Source: Streptomyces sp. NBC_00820 (GTDB lineage: Bacteria; Actinomycetota; Actinomycetes; Streptomycetales; Streptomycetaceae). Taken from it: a stretch of 64,000 nt of DNA. The notes below the pieces were generated by a model. The model did not search any database, was not told where the DNA came from, and saw nothing but the letters and a program-made list of their open reading frames with translations. Both the position numbers and the translations under genes were made by a program. Location of the stretch: positions 2,307,001-2,371,000 of the forward strand of contig NZ_CP108882.1 in assembly GCF_036347055.1 (NCBI RefSeq), in the 5' to 3' direction. This document shows, one piece after another, positions 1 through 9,081 of the stretch (positions are counted from its first letter, which is position 1; each line of letters opens with the position of its first letter).

Positions 1-10
1 CGGATCAGGT

Positions 11-376
11 TCAGACGGCGAGCGCCTGGGCGCGGCGCTTCACCTCCGTACCGCGATTCTCGGTCAGGGCCTGCGCGGGCGTGCCGGGCAGGGTCGGGTC
101 GGGGGTGAAGAGCCATTCGATCATCTCTTCTACCGTGAAGCCGTCGTCCCGCAGGAGCGTCAGGGTGCCTACCAGGCCCTTGACGACCTTGTCCCCGTCG
201 ATGAAGGCGGCGGGGACGTACAGCGCCCGGTTCTCACCTCGGCGTACGGCGATGAGCTGGCCCTCCTTGACCAGCTGCCGCACGCGCGTCACCTCGACAC
301 CGAGCTGTTCGGCGATGTCGGGGAGGGCGAGCCAGGCGGGGACGAGAGTTTCGAGTTTTGCGTCAATCTCGGTCAC
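11..376 (-). CDS. Rv2175c-family winged-helix DNA-binding protein
   Basis: A 121-residue protein with a GTG start at 376. The N-terminal half (about residues 15-50, LPDIAEQLGVEVTRVRQLVK) is a helix-turn-helix of the kind found in Rv2175c, and the acidic C-terminal part (about 60-115) matches the Rv2175c C-terminal domain as I recall it. In M. tuberculosis Rv2175c binds DNA and is a substrate of the neighbouring kinase PknL. Here a PASTA kinase lies 4 kb away, past the thiamin genes, so a kinase-substrate relation is possible but is inferred only from position. Targets cannot be seen. Confidence 0.82.
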   Translation of the reverse strand: MTEIDAKLETLVPAWLALPDIAEQLGVEVTRVRQLVKEGQLIAVRRGENRALYVPAAFIDGDKVVKGLVGTLTLLRDDGFTVEEMIEWLFTPDPTLPGTPAQALTENRGTEVKRRAQALAV

Positions 377-442
377 GGAACCAAGCGTAGGCGCTCCGCC
401 GGTCCGGCCGCGATGTGTCGCGTTTCGTCCGTGGCTGCGTCG

Positions 443-482
443 TGGCCGCTCGCCCGGTTCCCCGCGCCCCTCGGGTGCGCCG
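443..482. repeat. dispersed Streptomyces intergenic repeat (single copy)
   Basis: The short gap between the first two genes contains the GC-rich core TTCCCCGCGCCCCT followed by a CGGGTGCGC arm. The same core, with one change (TTCCTCGCGCCCCT), occurs in the two tandem copies near 19.2-19.4 kb. It resembles a short dispersed repeat common between Streptomyces genes. Function unknown. Confidence 0.45.
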
Positions 483-498
483 CCGGCGAGGGCGCCGA

Positions 499-1731
499 TC
501 AGGTGGCCGTGGCTTCCTTGAGGGGGCGGGAGGGGTCGGCGAGGGCCTCCGGGTCCATCCGGCGGGCCGCCTCGATCAGCCGCCGTCCCTGGGCCAGATC
601 ACGCGGGCGGCCCACGGCCAGGAGGGCGACCAGGTGGTCCTCGCGCAGCCAGCACACCGACCAGGCCGGGCTCGCCGGATCGCCGCGCCACACCATCCGG
701 TCGGCCGTGGCGTGGTGGCCCACGTACTGCACGAACCGGCCGAACTGCTCGGACCAGAAGTACGGCACCGGGTCGTAGACCGGCGTCTCGTCGCCCACGA
801 TGTGCGCGGCGACCGTGCGCGGGCCCTGCAGGGCGTTGTCCCAGTGGTGGATCAGCAGCCGGGCGCCGTAGCGGGCCGAGGGGAACGAGGCGCAGTCGCC
901 GACCGCGTACACGTCCTCGGCGCTGGTGCGCAGGTGCGCGTCGGCCACGATCGCGCCGTCCGGGCCCAGCTCGATCCCGGAGCCGGCCAGCCAGCCGGTG
1001 GCGGGGCGCGCGCCGATGCCGACCACGACGGCGTCCGCGGGCAGCCGTGAGCCGTCGGTGAGCACCACCGCGCCGGGTTCGACGCGCTCCACGCGCGCGG
1101 CGGTGCGCAGCTCGGCTCCGCTGTCGGCGTACCAGGTGGCCATCGGGGCGGCGACCTCGGCGGGCAGCGCGCCCGGCAGCGGCCGGTCGGCGGCCTCGAC
1201 GACCGTCACCGCGCAGCCCGCCTCGCGGGCCGCCGTGGCGAACTCGGCGCCGATCCAGCCGGCGCCGACGACCACGATGTCGTGCTGCCGGGCGAGCACG
1301 GGCCGCAGCCGCTCGGCGTCGTCCAGGGTGCGCAGCAGGTGCACGCCGGGGACGCCCTCGGCGCCGGGGAGCATGAGCGGTTCGGCGCCGGTGGCGAGGA
1401 CCAGGACGTCGTACGGGACGGGTCCGGCCTCGGTGTCCAGCTCGTGCTCGGCGGGGCGCACGCCCAGCGCCTCGCAGCCCAGCCGCAGGTCGATGCCGAG
1501 GGACTCGAAGTCGACCTCGAAGGCGGAACCCTCGGACCTGCCGAGCAGCACCGCCTTGGACAGCGGCGGCCGGTCGTACGGCTGGTGGGGTTCGGCGCCG
1601 ACGACGGTCACCGTGCCCTTGAAGCCCTGTTCCCGCAGGGCGACCGCGGTCTGCACCCCGGCCATGCCCGCGCCGACGACGACCACGCGCCGCTCCTGGG
1701 ACGTTCCCTCTTGCGCTGTCTGCTCGCTCAC
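499..1731 (-). CDS. FAD/NAD(P)-dependent oxidoreductase, ferredoxin-reductase type
   Basis: A 410-residue flavoprotein of the pyridine nucleotide-disulfide oxidoreductase fold without a redox-active Cys pair. An FAD-binding GAGMAG loop sits near residue 20, a second dinucleotide loop GAGWIGAE near 157 binds NAD(P)H, and YAVGDCA near 275 is the second FAD motif. Length and layout match rubredoxin/putidaredoxin reductases, which pass electrons from NAD(P)H to a small ferredoxin. No ferredoxin or P450 lies next to it, so the partner is unknown. Transcribed away from the thiamin operon. An N-terminal 14 residues precede the fold, and the ATG at 1731 may not be exact. Confidence 0.85.
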   Translation of the reverse strand: MSEQTAQEGTSQERRVVVVGAGMAGVQTAVALREQGFKGTVTVVGAEPHQPYDRPPLSKAVLLGRSEGSAFEVDFESLGIDLRLGCEALGVRPAEHELDTEAGPVPYDVLVLATGAEPLMLPGAEGVPGVHLLRTLDDAERLRPVLARQHDIVVVGAGWIGAEFATAAREAGCAVTVVEAADRPLPGALPAEVAAPMATWYADSGAELRTAARVERVEPGAVVLTDGSRLPADAVVVGIGARPATGWLAGSGIELGPDGAIVADAHLRTSAEDVYAVGDCASFPSARYGARLLIHHWDNALQGPRTVAAHIVGDETPVYDPVPYFWSEQFGRFVQYVGHHATADRMVWRGDPASPAWSVCWLREDHLVALLAVGRPRDLAQGRRLIEAARRMDPEALADPSRPLKEATAT

Positions 1732-1827
1732 CCGATCACCATAGCCACCCGATCGACATAGTCACCTGACGCGCCGCCAGTCTCCGGGCGTGGCCCGCGG
1801 GCGGAAAGGTCCTGGTCAGGGTTTCCC

Positions 1828-1857
1828 TTACGGGTGCCGGACGGCGCGGGCTAGGGT
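1828..1857 (+). promoter_or_regulatory. putative promoter of the thi operon
   Basis: A TAGGGT -10 box at 1852-1857 is preceded after 18 nt by a weak TTACGG -35. Initiation near 1864 would give a leader of about 300 nt that carries the structured element and the TPP riboswitch. Sequence-based only. Confidence 0.45.
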
Positions 1858-1910
1858 CTTTCTTCCGGATCAGGCCGGCTCCGGTCTGCGGTGCCTTCTG
1901 GCCTACCCGA

Positions 1911-2008
1911 GCGGGGTCTGGTGCGTGCAGCTGCAAGGCGGAGGAGGGAGCCGACGCGGCGCGTCGGCGACCGACGACAACGCCGCAGATGGGCGTGCCA
2001 GACCCCGC
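1911..2008 (+). other. structured element of unknown function in the thi leader
   Basis: A roughly 100-nt segment that can fold into one long interrupted hairpin. A perfect 11-bp outer stem (1911-1921 with 1998-2008) continues by G-U pairs. A second 8-bp stem with a 2-nt bulge follows (1931-1940 with 1981-1988), and the apical part carries a 7-bp hairpin (1951-1957 with 1961-1967). It lies about 50 nt upstream of the TPP aptamer and probably inside the same transcript. It is not part of the TPP riboswitch consensus. It could be a dispersed palindromic repeat or a second regulatory RNA. Confidence 0.6.
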
Positions 2009-2057
2009 GACCCCGGCAAGATCCGGAAGAGAGGCCCTAAGCTGCGGCCGTACACGC

Positions 2058-2152
2058 ACTCGCGGGAGCCCGGACGCACCGGGCTGAGAGGGAGGCTGGA
2101 CGGCCTCCGACCGTACGAACCTGATCCGGGTCATGCCGGCGAAGGGAGGGGC
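2058..2152 (+). promoter_or_regulatory. TPP riboswitch (THI element)
   Basis: The conserved thi-box blocks are present in order: CGGGAGCCCG with ACCGGGCTGAGAG in the 5' half, then GACCGTACGAACCTGATC and CCGGGTCATGCCGGCGAAG in the 3' half. The 3' end runs directly into the Shine-Dalgarno of thiO (GAAGGGAGGGG, 2141-2151, 10 nt before the ATG). Ligand binding is therefore likely to hide the ribosome site, giving translational control of thiOSG by thiamin pyrophosphate. Confidence 0.95.
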
Positions 2153-2161
2153 TGGACGCCC

Positions 2162-3394
2162 ATGCAGTCACGTACGTGCGACGTCCTCGTCATCGGGGGC
2201 GGGATCATCGGCCTGGTCACGGCCTGGCGTGCCGCGCAGCGCGGGCTCGCCACCGCCGTGGTGGACCCGGAGCCCGGCGGCGGGGCCGCGCGGGTCGCGG
2301 CGGGGATGCTGGCCGCGGTCACCGAACTGCACTACGGCGAGGAGACGCTGCTCGCCCTCGGCCTGGCCTCGGCCCGCCGTTACCCGGACTTCGCGGCGGA
2401 ACTGACCGAGCTGACGGGCCAGGACCTCGGCTACCGCCGCTGCGGCACCCTCGCGGTCGCGCTGGACGCCGACGACCGTGCCCACCTGCGCGAACTGCAC
2501 GCGCTCCAGCGCCGCTGCGGCCTGGAGTCGGAGTGGCTGTCCGGGCGGGAGTGCCGGCGCCTGGAGCCGATGCTGGCGCCCGGGGTGCGCGGCGGGGTAC
2601 GGGCCGACGGCGACCACCAGATCGACCCGAGGCGGCTGGCGTCGGCCCTGGTGACGGCGTGCGAGCGGGCCGGGGTGGTGTTCCACCGGTCGTGGGCCGG
2701 GCGCCTCGACGTCGTGGGGGACCGGGCGACCGGCGTCACCACGGCGGACGGCATCACGCTGGGCGCGGACCGGGTGGTCCTCGCGGGCGGAAGCCTCAGC
2801 GGGCGCCTGGCGGGCGTTCCGGAGGCGGTACGGCCTCCCGTGCGGCCGGTGAAGGGGCAGGTGCTGCGGCTGTCCGTGCCGCCCCGGTACGCCCCCTTCC
2901 TGAGCCGTACCGTGCGGGCCGTGGTGCGCGGTGGTCACGTCTACCTGGTGCCCCGGGAGAACGGCGAGCTGGTCGTCGGGGCGACCAGCGAGGAGCTGGG
3001 CTGGGACACGACGGTGACCGCGGGCGGGGTGTACGAGCTGCTGCGCGACGCCCACGAGCTGGTCCCGGGCATCACCGAGCTGCCGCTGACCGAGACCCGG
3101 GCCGGGCTGCGCCCCGGCTCCCCCGACAACGCTCCGCTGCTCGGCCCGTCCGGTCTGGACGGACTGCTGACGGCGACCGGGCACCACCGCAACGGCGTGC
3201 TGCTCGCACCGGTCACCGGGGACGTCATGGCGCATGTGCTGGTCCACGGCGAGCTGCCGGAGGAAGGCCGCCCCTTCACCCCCGGCCGCTTCGGCGCGGT
3301 GAGCGCCGTGGACGCCGTGAGCGCCGTGGACACAGCGGACGCAGTGGACGCAGTGGACGCAGTGGACGCCGTACGGACGGAGCAGCGCGCGTGA
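2162..3394 (+). CDS. thiO: glycine oxidase ThiO
   Basis: A 410-residue D-amino-acid-oxidase-type flavoenzyme that oxidises glycine to dehydroglycine for assembly of the thiamin thiazole. The FAD-binding GGGIIGLVTAW loop is at residues 12-22, and the C-terminal GHHRNGVLLAPVTG signature is near 345. The ATG at 2162 is chosen because it follows the Shine-Dalgarno at the end of the riboswitch; the open frame upstream overlaps the aptamer. The last 35 residues are a low-complexity AVDAVDAV tail coded by 9-bp repeats (about 3298-3372), absent from the catalytic fold. Its stop overlaps the thiS start. Confidence 0.93.
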   Translation: MQSRTCDVLVIGGGIIGLVTAWRAAQRGLATAVVDPEPGGGAARVAAGMLAAVTELHYGEETLLALGLASARRYPDFAAELTELTGQDLGYRRCGTLAVALDADDRAHLRELHALQRRCGLESEWLSGRECRRLEPMLAPGVRGGVRADGDHQIDPRRLASALVTACERAGVVFHRSWAGRLDVVGDRATGVTTADGITLGADRVVLAGGSLSGRLAGVPEAVRPPVRPVKGQVLRLSVPPRYAPFLSRTVRAVVRGGHVYLVPRENGELVVGATSEELGWDTTVTAGGVYELLRDAHELVPGITELPLTETRAGLRPGSPDNAPLLGPSGLDGLLTATGHHRNGVLLAPVTGDVMAHVLVHGELPEEGRPFTPGRFGAVSAVDAVSAVDTADAVDAVDAVDAVRTEQRA

Positions 3395-3591
3395 ACATCT
3401 CTGTCAACGGGGAGCGCCGGGAGATCGTCCCGGGCACCGCTCTGGACGTCCTCGTGCGGTCGCTCACCGCGGCGCCCTCCGGAGTGGCCGCGGCCGTCAA
3501 CGAGACCGTCGTCCCGCGCGCGCGGTGGGCGATCACGGCCCTCGCCGAGGGCGACCGGGTCGAGATCCTCACCGCCGTCCAGGGAGGCTGA
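3391..3591 (+). CDS. thiS: sulfur carrier protein ThiS
   Basis: A 66-residue ubiquitin-like carrier ending in Gly-Gly, the terminus that becomes a thiocarboxylate and donates sulfur to ThiG. The GTG start at 3391 overlaps the thiO stop by 4 nt (GTGA), indicating translational coupling. The VNGE beginning and AVQGG end are typical of the family. The ThiF/adenylating partner is not in the window. Confidence 0.95.
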   Translation: MNISVNGERREIVPGTALDVLVRSLTAAPSGVAAAVNETVVPRARWAITALAEGDRVEILTAVQGG

Positions 3592-4404
<813 letters not shown>

Positions 4405-4527
4405 GCCGGACACGCTGGGAATTCCGGCTGCCGGACCGGTGCCGGCACGGTCACAGGTCTGCTGCATTACGTCCCGGGGGCCCGCAGGGGGGCGGGGCTG
4501 TCTGCGGCCCCTCGTAGACTCGCCTGC

Positions 4528-6462
4528 GTGGATACGACCCTTCAGGACCCCCTCGTCGGGCAAGTGCTCGACGGCCGCTATCGCGTCGAGGCGCGGATCG
4601 CCGTCGGCGGGATGGCCACGGTCTACCGGGCCCTGGACACCCGCCTGGACCGCGTCCTCGCGCTCAAGGTGATGCACCCGGCGCTGGCCGCCGACGGGTC
4701 GTTCGTGGAGCGGTTCATCCGGGAGGCCAAGTCGGTCGCCCGGCTCGCCCACCCCAACGTGGTGCAGGTCTTCGACCAGGGCACCGACCGGTCGTACGTG
4801 TACCTGGCGATGGAGTACGTAGCCGGATGCACCCTGCGGGACGTGCTGCGCGAGCGCGGCGCGCTGCGGCCGCGGGCCGCGCTGGACATCCTCGAGCCCG
4901 TGCTGGCCGCGCTCGGCGCCGCGCACCGGGCCGGGTTCGTGCACCGGGACATGAAGCCCGAGAACGTGCTGATAGGGGACGACGGCCGGGTCAAGGTCGC
5001 CGACTTCGGGCTGGTGCGGTCCGTGGACACCGTGACCAGCACCACGGGAGCCGTCCTCGGGACGGTGTCGTACCTCGCGCCCGAGCAGATCGAGCAGGGC
5101 ACCGCCGACCCGCGCGTCGACGTGTACGCCTGCGGTGTCGTCCTGTACGAGATGCTGACCGGCGCCAGGCCGCACACCGGGGACTCTCCCGCCCAGGTGC
5201 TCTACAAGCACCTCCACGAGGACGTGCCGCCGCCCTCGGCGCTGGTGCCGGGGCTGGCGTACGAGCTGGACGAGCTGGTCGCCTCCGCCACCGCGCGCAC
5301 GCCGGACGTCCGGCCGCAGGACGCGGCGGCGCTTCTCGGCGGCGTGCTGGAGACCCGTGCGGCGCTGAGCGACGGGCAGCTGGACGCGCTGCCGCCGCGG
5401 GCGCTGTCCGCCGGGCACGACAACGCCGAGGACCGTACGAGCGTGATCCCGCGCTCGCTGACGGTGCCCCGGCCGCTGCCGGTCGACGGGGACGGGCCGG
5501 ACGGCCGGGGCGTGCAGCGCACCAGCCGGTTCCGGACTCCCCCGCTGGAGCCCCTGGAGCCCCGGCGGTCCTCCAGGGGCCGGCGGCTGGTGCTGACGGC
5601 CGTGGCCGCCGTGCTGGCGGTGCTCGGCGTGGGCGCCGGGGTCTGGTACATCAACGCCGGCCAGTTCACCAAGGTGCCGCCGCTGCTGTCGCGCACCGAG
5701 GCGCAGGCCGAGCAGCGGCTCAAGACGGCCGGTCTCGACGTCCGGCAGGTCAAGCGCGCCTACAGCGACACCGCCGAGCGCGGCACGGTCATCGGCTCCG
5801 AGCCCGCGTCCGGCGCCCGGATCCGGGACCACGCCTCCGTGACACTGACCGTGTCGCTCGGGCCGGAGACGGTGCGCGTGCCGGCGCTGCGGGACCTGCC
5901 GCTGGACAAGGCGCGCGCCCATCTGAAGGCGGACGGGCTGGAGCCCGGCATGGTCACCCGCGCGTTCAGCGACGACGTCGCCCGGGGCGCGGTGATCGGT
6001 ACGGATCCCGGGGCGGGCACCGAGCGGCACGCGGGCTCGGCGATCGCGCTCGTCGTCAGCAAGGGCAGCCCGGTCGACGTCCCGGACGTCACCGACGAGG
6101 ACCTGGACACGGCCCGGCAGGACCTGGTGGACGCCGGGCTGAAGGTGAAGGTCGCCCCCGAGCGGGTCAACTCCGACTACGACAGGGGCCAGGTCGCCCT
6201 GCAGACCCCGGACGAGGGCAGCCGGGCCGCCGAGGGCGACACCGTGACGCTGACGCTGTCCAAGGGCCCGGAGATGGTCAAGGTGCCCGACGTGACCGGA
6301 TCGCACGTGGACGACGCGAAGAGGCGGCTGGAGCGCGCCGGCTTCGAGGTCGAGGAGGACCGCGGGCTGCTCGGCCTGTTCGGTGACACCGTGAAGAGTC
6401 AGTCGGTGACGGGCGGGGACCGGGCGCCCAAGGGGTCGGTCATCAAGCTCACCATCCGGTGA
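4528..6462 (+). CDS. PASTA-domain Ser/Thr protein kinase
   Basis: A 644-residue membrane kinase. The kinase domain spans about 12-275: Gly-rich loop AVGGMATV, ATP lysine K47, catalytic HRDMKPEN with D141, DFG at 159-161. A linker follows, one transmembrane helix at about 352-370, then four extracellular PASTA repeats to the C-terminus, the module that senses peptidoglycan/lipid II in PknB-type kinases. The GTG start is 7 nt after a TAGACT -10 box, so the mRNA is probably leaderless. Its place near Rv2175c and aroH homologues equals that of PknL in mycobacteria, but PknL lacks PASTA repeats as I recall, so the orthology is only positional. Confidence 0.93.
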   Translation: MDTTLQDPLVGQVLDGRYRVEARIAVGGMATVYRALDTRLDRVLALKVMHPALAADGSFVERFIREAKSVARLAHPNVVQVFDQGTDRSYVYLAMEYVAGCTLRDVLRERGALRPRAALDILEPVLAALGAAHRAGFVHRDMKPENVLIGDDGRVKVADFGLVRSVDTVTSTTGAVLGTVSYLAPEQIEQGTADPRVDVYACGVVLYEMLTGARPHTGDSPAQVLYKHLHEDVPPPSALVPGLAYELDELVASATARTPDVRPQDAAALLGGVLETRAALSDGQLDALPPRALSAGHDNAEDRTSVIPRSLTVPRPLPVDGDGPDGRGVQRTSRFRTPPLEPLEPRRSSRGRRLVLTAVAAVLAVLGVGAGVWYINAGQFTKVPPLLSRTEAQAEQRLKTAGLDVRQVKRAYSDTAERGTVIGSEPASGARIRDHASVTLTVSLGPETVRVPALRDLPLDKARAHLKADGLEPGMVTRAFSDDVARGAVIGTDPGAGTERHAGSAIALVVSKGSPVDVPDVTDEDLDTARQDLVDAGLKVKVAPERVNSDYDRGQVALQTPDEGSRAAEGDTVTLTLSKGPEMVKVPDVTGSHVDDAKRRLERAGFEVEEDRGLLGLFGDTVKSQSVTGGDRAPKGSVIKLTIR

Positions 6463-6519
6463 CAGGGGTCACCGGGGAGCGCGGCCTGGCGGACGGAGCG
6501 GGCGTGACACCCTGAACGG

Positions 6520-7455
6520 GTGACAAGCCAGCAGTCCCCCTCCCCCACTCCTCCCGCCACCACCACCGCCGCCGTCTCCGGCGCCCCGGCGGCCGGACGC
6601 GCCCGCAACCCCGTCGGCGGCCACGTGCCCGTGGCGGGCGGGCTGCACGCGGTGGGGCTGTCGTACGCCCGTGAGCTGAAGGCGGAGACCGTACAGGTCT
6701 TCGTCGCCAACCCGCGCGGGTGGGCCACCCCGGCCGGTAACCCGAAGCAGGACGAGGCGTTCCGCCAGGCGTGCGCCGAGGAGTCGGTCCCGGCGTACGT
6801 GCACGCCCCCTATCTGATCAACTTCGGCTCGCACACCGAGGCGACCGTGGAGAAGTCGGTGGAGTCGCTGCGGCACTCGCTGCGGCGCGCGCGGGAGATC
6901 GGCGCGCTCGGTGTGGTCGTGCACACCGGCAGCGCGACCGGCGGCCGGGAGCGGGAGGTGGCGCTGCGGCAGGTGCGCACGCACATGCTGCCGCTGCTGG
7001 ACGAGCTGACCCATGACGACGACCCGTTCCTGCTGCTGGAGTCGACCGCCGGGCAGGGCGCCTCGCTGTGTTCGCGCACCTGGGACTTCGGGCCGTACTT
7101 CGAGGCGCTGGACGCCCACCCGAAGCTGGGCGTCTGCCTGGACACCTGCCACATCTTCGCCGCCGGGCACGATCTGACCGGCCCCGACGGCATGCACCGG
7201 ACCCTGGACCTGCTGGTGGACACGGTCGGCGAGGGCCGGCTGAAGCTGATCCACGCCAACGACTCCAAGGACGTGGCGGGCGCGCACAAGGACCGGCACG
7301 AGAACATCGGCGCCGGGCACATCGGCGAGGACCCCTTCCGCGCGCTGATGACCCATCCGGCGACGGCGGGCGTCCCGCTGGTCATCGAGACCCCGGGCGG
7401 CAGGGAAGGGCACGCGGCGGACGTGGAACGGCTGAAGAAGCTCCGGGACGGCTGA
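6520..7455 (+). CDS. nfo: endonuclease IV (deoxyribonuclease IV)
   Basis: A 311-residue TIM-barrel AP endonuclease that cuts abasic sites in base excision repair. The metal-binding residues are visible: VHAPYLIN near 93, VVHTGS near 130, LLEST near 173, LDTCHIFAAGHD near 207, IHANDSK near 244, DRHENIGAGHIG near 258 and VIETPG near 288. An N-terminal Ser/Thr/Pro/Ala stretch of about 30 residues precedes the fold. The GTG at 6520 is the only obvious start. Ends close to the convergent next gene. Confidence 0.93.
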   Translation: MTSQQSPSPTPPATTTAAVSGAPAAGRARNPVGGHVPVAGGLHAVGLSYARELKAETVQVFVANPRGWATPAGNPKQDEAFRQACAEESVPAYVHAPYLINFGSHTEATVEKSVESLRHSLRRAREIGALGVVVHTGSATGGREREVALRQVRTHMLPLLDELTHDDDPFLLLESTAGQGASLCSRTWDFGPYFEALDAHPKLGVCLDTCHIFAAGHDLTGPDGMHRTLDLLVDTVGEGRLKLIHANDSKDVAGAHKDRHENIGAGHIGEDPFRALMTHPATAGVPLVIETPGGREGHAADVERLKKLRDG

Positions 7456-7482
7456 GGCCCGCGAGGGGGCGGCCGCGGGAGG

Positions 7483-8115
7483 TCAGAGCTCGGGGCCGTC
7501 CCCGGGGACCTCCTGGTAGGAGTAGCGCTGTTCCTTCCAGGGGTCGCCGATGTTGTGGTAGCCGCGCTCCTCCCAGAAGCCGCGGCGGTCGGCGGTCATG
7601 TACTCCACGCCGCGCACCCACTTGGGGCCCTTCCAGGCGTACAGATGGGGGACGACGAGGCGCACCGGGAAGCCGTGCTCGGCGGTGAGGAGTTCGCCGT
7701 CCTTGTGGGTGGCGAAGACCGTGTCGTCGGAGGCGAAGTCCGACAGGCGCAGATTCGCGCTGAAGCCGTACTCGGCCCACACCATCACATGGGTGACATC
7801 CGGCGCGGGCGGCGCCAGGTCCAGGACCGCCCGGGCGGGGACCCCGCCCCACTCCGCGCCGAGCATGCTGAACTTCGTCACGCAGTGCAGATCGGCCACC
7901 ACGGTGGTGTACGGCAGGGCCGTGAACTCCTCGTGGTTCCAGGTGCGCCTGCCGGCGTCGGCGGTGGCGCCGAAGACCCCGAATTCCCAGCGTTCCGGCC
8001 GGAATTTCGGCACGGGGCCGTAGTGCATGACAGGCCAGCCGCGCTGGAGCCGCTGTCCCGGTGGAAGTTCGGACCCCACTCCCGCTCCCGACACTCGCTC
8101 CACCGGCTGACCCAT
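7483..8115 (-). CDS. molybdopterin-dependent oxidoreductase (sulfite-oxidase fold)
   Basis: A 210-residue soluble protein of the SUOX/YedY molybdenum-cofactor fold. The Mo-ligating cysteine is the Cys of DLHCVTKFSMLGAEWGGV (about residue 78), with the conserved HGFPVRLVVPHLYAWKGPKWV block near 150. No signal peptide, unlike periplasmic YedY. The ATG at 8115 is preferred over the longer frame to 8166 because GGATGGAG lies just upstream. Substrate unknown. Confidence 0.85.
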   Translation of the reverse strand: MGQPVERVSGAGVGSELPPGQRLQRGWPVMHYGPVPKFRPERWEFGVFGATADAGRRTWNHEEFTALPYTTVVADLHCVTKFSMLGAEWGGVPARAVLDLAPPAPDVTHVMVWAEYGFSANLRLSDFASDDTVFATHKDGELLTAEHGFPVRLVVPHLYAWKGPKWVRGVEYMTADRRGFWEERGYHNIGDPWKEQRYSYQEVPGDGPEL

Positions 8116-8194
8116 GTCTCCATCCTGACAGACCCCGGGCGGTGCCCTCGACCACCCACCCACCAAACGGACAACTGCTACGAAGTCAGCACGT

Positions 8195-8216
8195 ACTTAC
8201 TAAGCGCGCACTTACT
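8195..8216. repeat. 7-bp direct repeat upstream of bfr
   Basis: ACTTACT occurs at 8195-8201 and 8210-8216, a 15-bp period, in the 176-bp gap between the divergent oxidoreductase and bfr genes. It could be a regulator half-site pair; nothing else supports this. Confidence 0.25.
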
Positions 8217-8291
8217 GGACGATCTTCTCCACCGGTGCAATCATGCCGCCGCATACCTCACCCGTCCCTCCGTGTGGAAGGAGCCGCTGCG

Positions 8292-8771
8292 ATGCAGGGC
8301 GACCCCGAGGTCATCGAGTTCCTCAACGAGCAGCTCACCGGCGAGCTGACCGCGATCAACCAGTACTTCCTGCACGCGAAGATGCAGGAGAACTTCGGCT
8401 GGACGAAGCTCGCGAAGTACACGCGGCACGAGTCGTTCGACGAGATGAAGCACGCCGAGGTGCTCACCGACCGGATCCTGTTCCTGGACGGGCTGCCCAA
8501 CTACCAGCGGCTGTTCCATGTGCGGGTGGGACAGACGGTCAAGGAGATGTTCGAGGCCGACCGGCAGGTCGAGGTGGAGGCGATCGACCGGCTCACGCGC
8601 GGCGCGAAGGTGATGCGCGAGAAGGGCGACATCACGTCCGCCAACATCTTCGAGGACATCCTCGCCGACGAGGAGCACCACATCGACTACCTGGACACCC
8701 AGCTGGAGCTGGTGGACAAGCTCGGCGAGGCGCTCTACCTCGCGCAGCTGATCGAGCAGCCGGAGAGCTAG
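8292..8771 (+). CDS. bfr: bacterioferritin
   Basis: A 159-residue four-helix ferritin that stores iron as a 24-mer. The ferroxidase ligands E18, E51 and H54 and the haem-ligating M52 are all in place (ELTAINQYF; ESFDEMKHAE), with the second ligand pair in DILADEEHH near 130. A GGAAGGAG ribosome site precedes the ATG at 8292. Convergent with bfd; the two stop codons share one CTAG palindrome. Confidence 0.96.
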   Translation: MQGDPEVIEFLNEQLTGELTAINQYFLHAKMQENFGWTKLAKYTRHESFDEMKHAEVLTDRILFLDGLPNYQRLFHVRVGQTVKEMFEADRQVEVEAIDRLTRGAKVMREKGDITSANIFEDILADEEHHIDYLDTQLELVDKLGEALYLAQLIEQPES

Positions 8772-9028
8772 GCCGCTTCCGGAATCCCCGGCACTCCCGG
8801 AAGCGCCGACGCGCCCGGGATCTCGGCCAGGACCGGCTTGCCCTGGTCGGCCAGCTCGCGGCGGGGGCAGGCGCCCCGGCCGAGGATGGCCTGGATCCGG
8901 CGCACGCACGAACCGCAGTCCGTACCGGCCTTGCAGGCGGAGGCTATCTGGCGGGGGGTGCAGGCACCGTCCTCCGCGTGCTTCTTCACCTGCTGCTCGG
9001 TGATGCCGAAGCAACTGCAGACGTACAC
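8768..9028 (-). CDS. bfd: bacterioferritin-associated ferredoxin Bfd
   Basis: An 86-residue [2Fe-2S] protein with the BFD pattern: CSC at the N-terminus and CKAGTDCGSC near 32-41. In the studied systems Bfd reduces ferritin iron for release. The GTG at 9028 is preferred (GGGAGG 8 nt upstream); the GTG at 9037 leaves the ribosome site touching the start. A DmdR-type iron box lies at 9082-9100, so expression should rise on iron starvation. The family is usually near 65 residues; the extra Pro/Gly/Ala-rich C-terminus is not part of the fold. Confidence 0.92.
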   Translation of the reverse strand: MYVCSCFGITEQQVKKHAEDGACTPRQIASACKAGTDCGSCVRRIQAILGRGACPRRELADQGKPVLAEIPGASALPGVPGIPEAA

Positions 9029-9081
9029 GCGGTTCACCTCCCGACCGGATCGCTGTCTCCGACTGCCGCCTCGGTGTCAGT

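Noticed and set aside
8166..8291. Iron box upstream of bfr
   Set aside because: No match better than chance to the DmdR consensus; only a short direct repeat.
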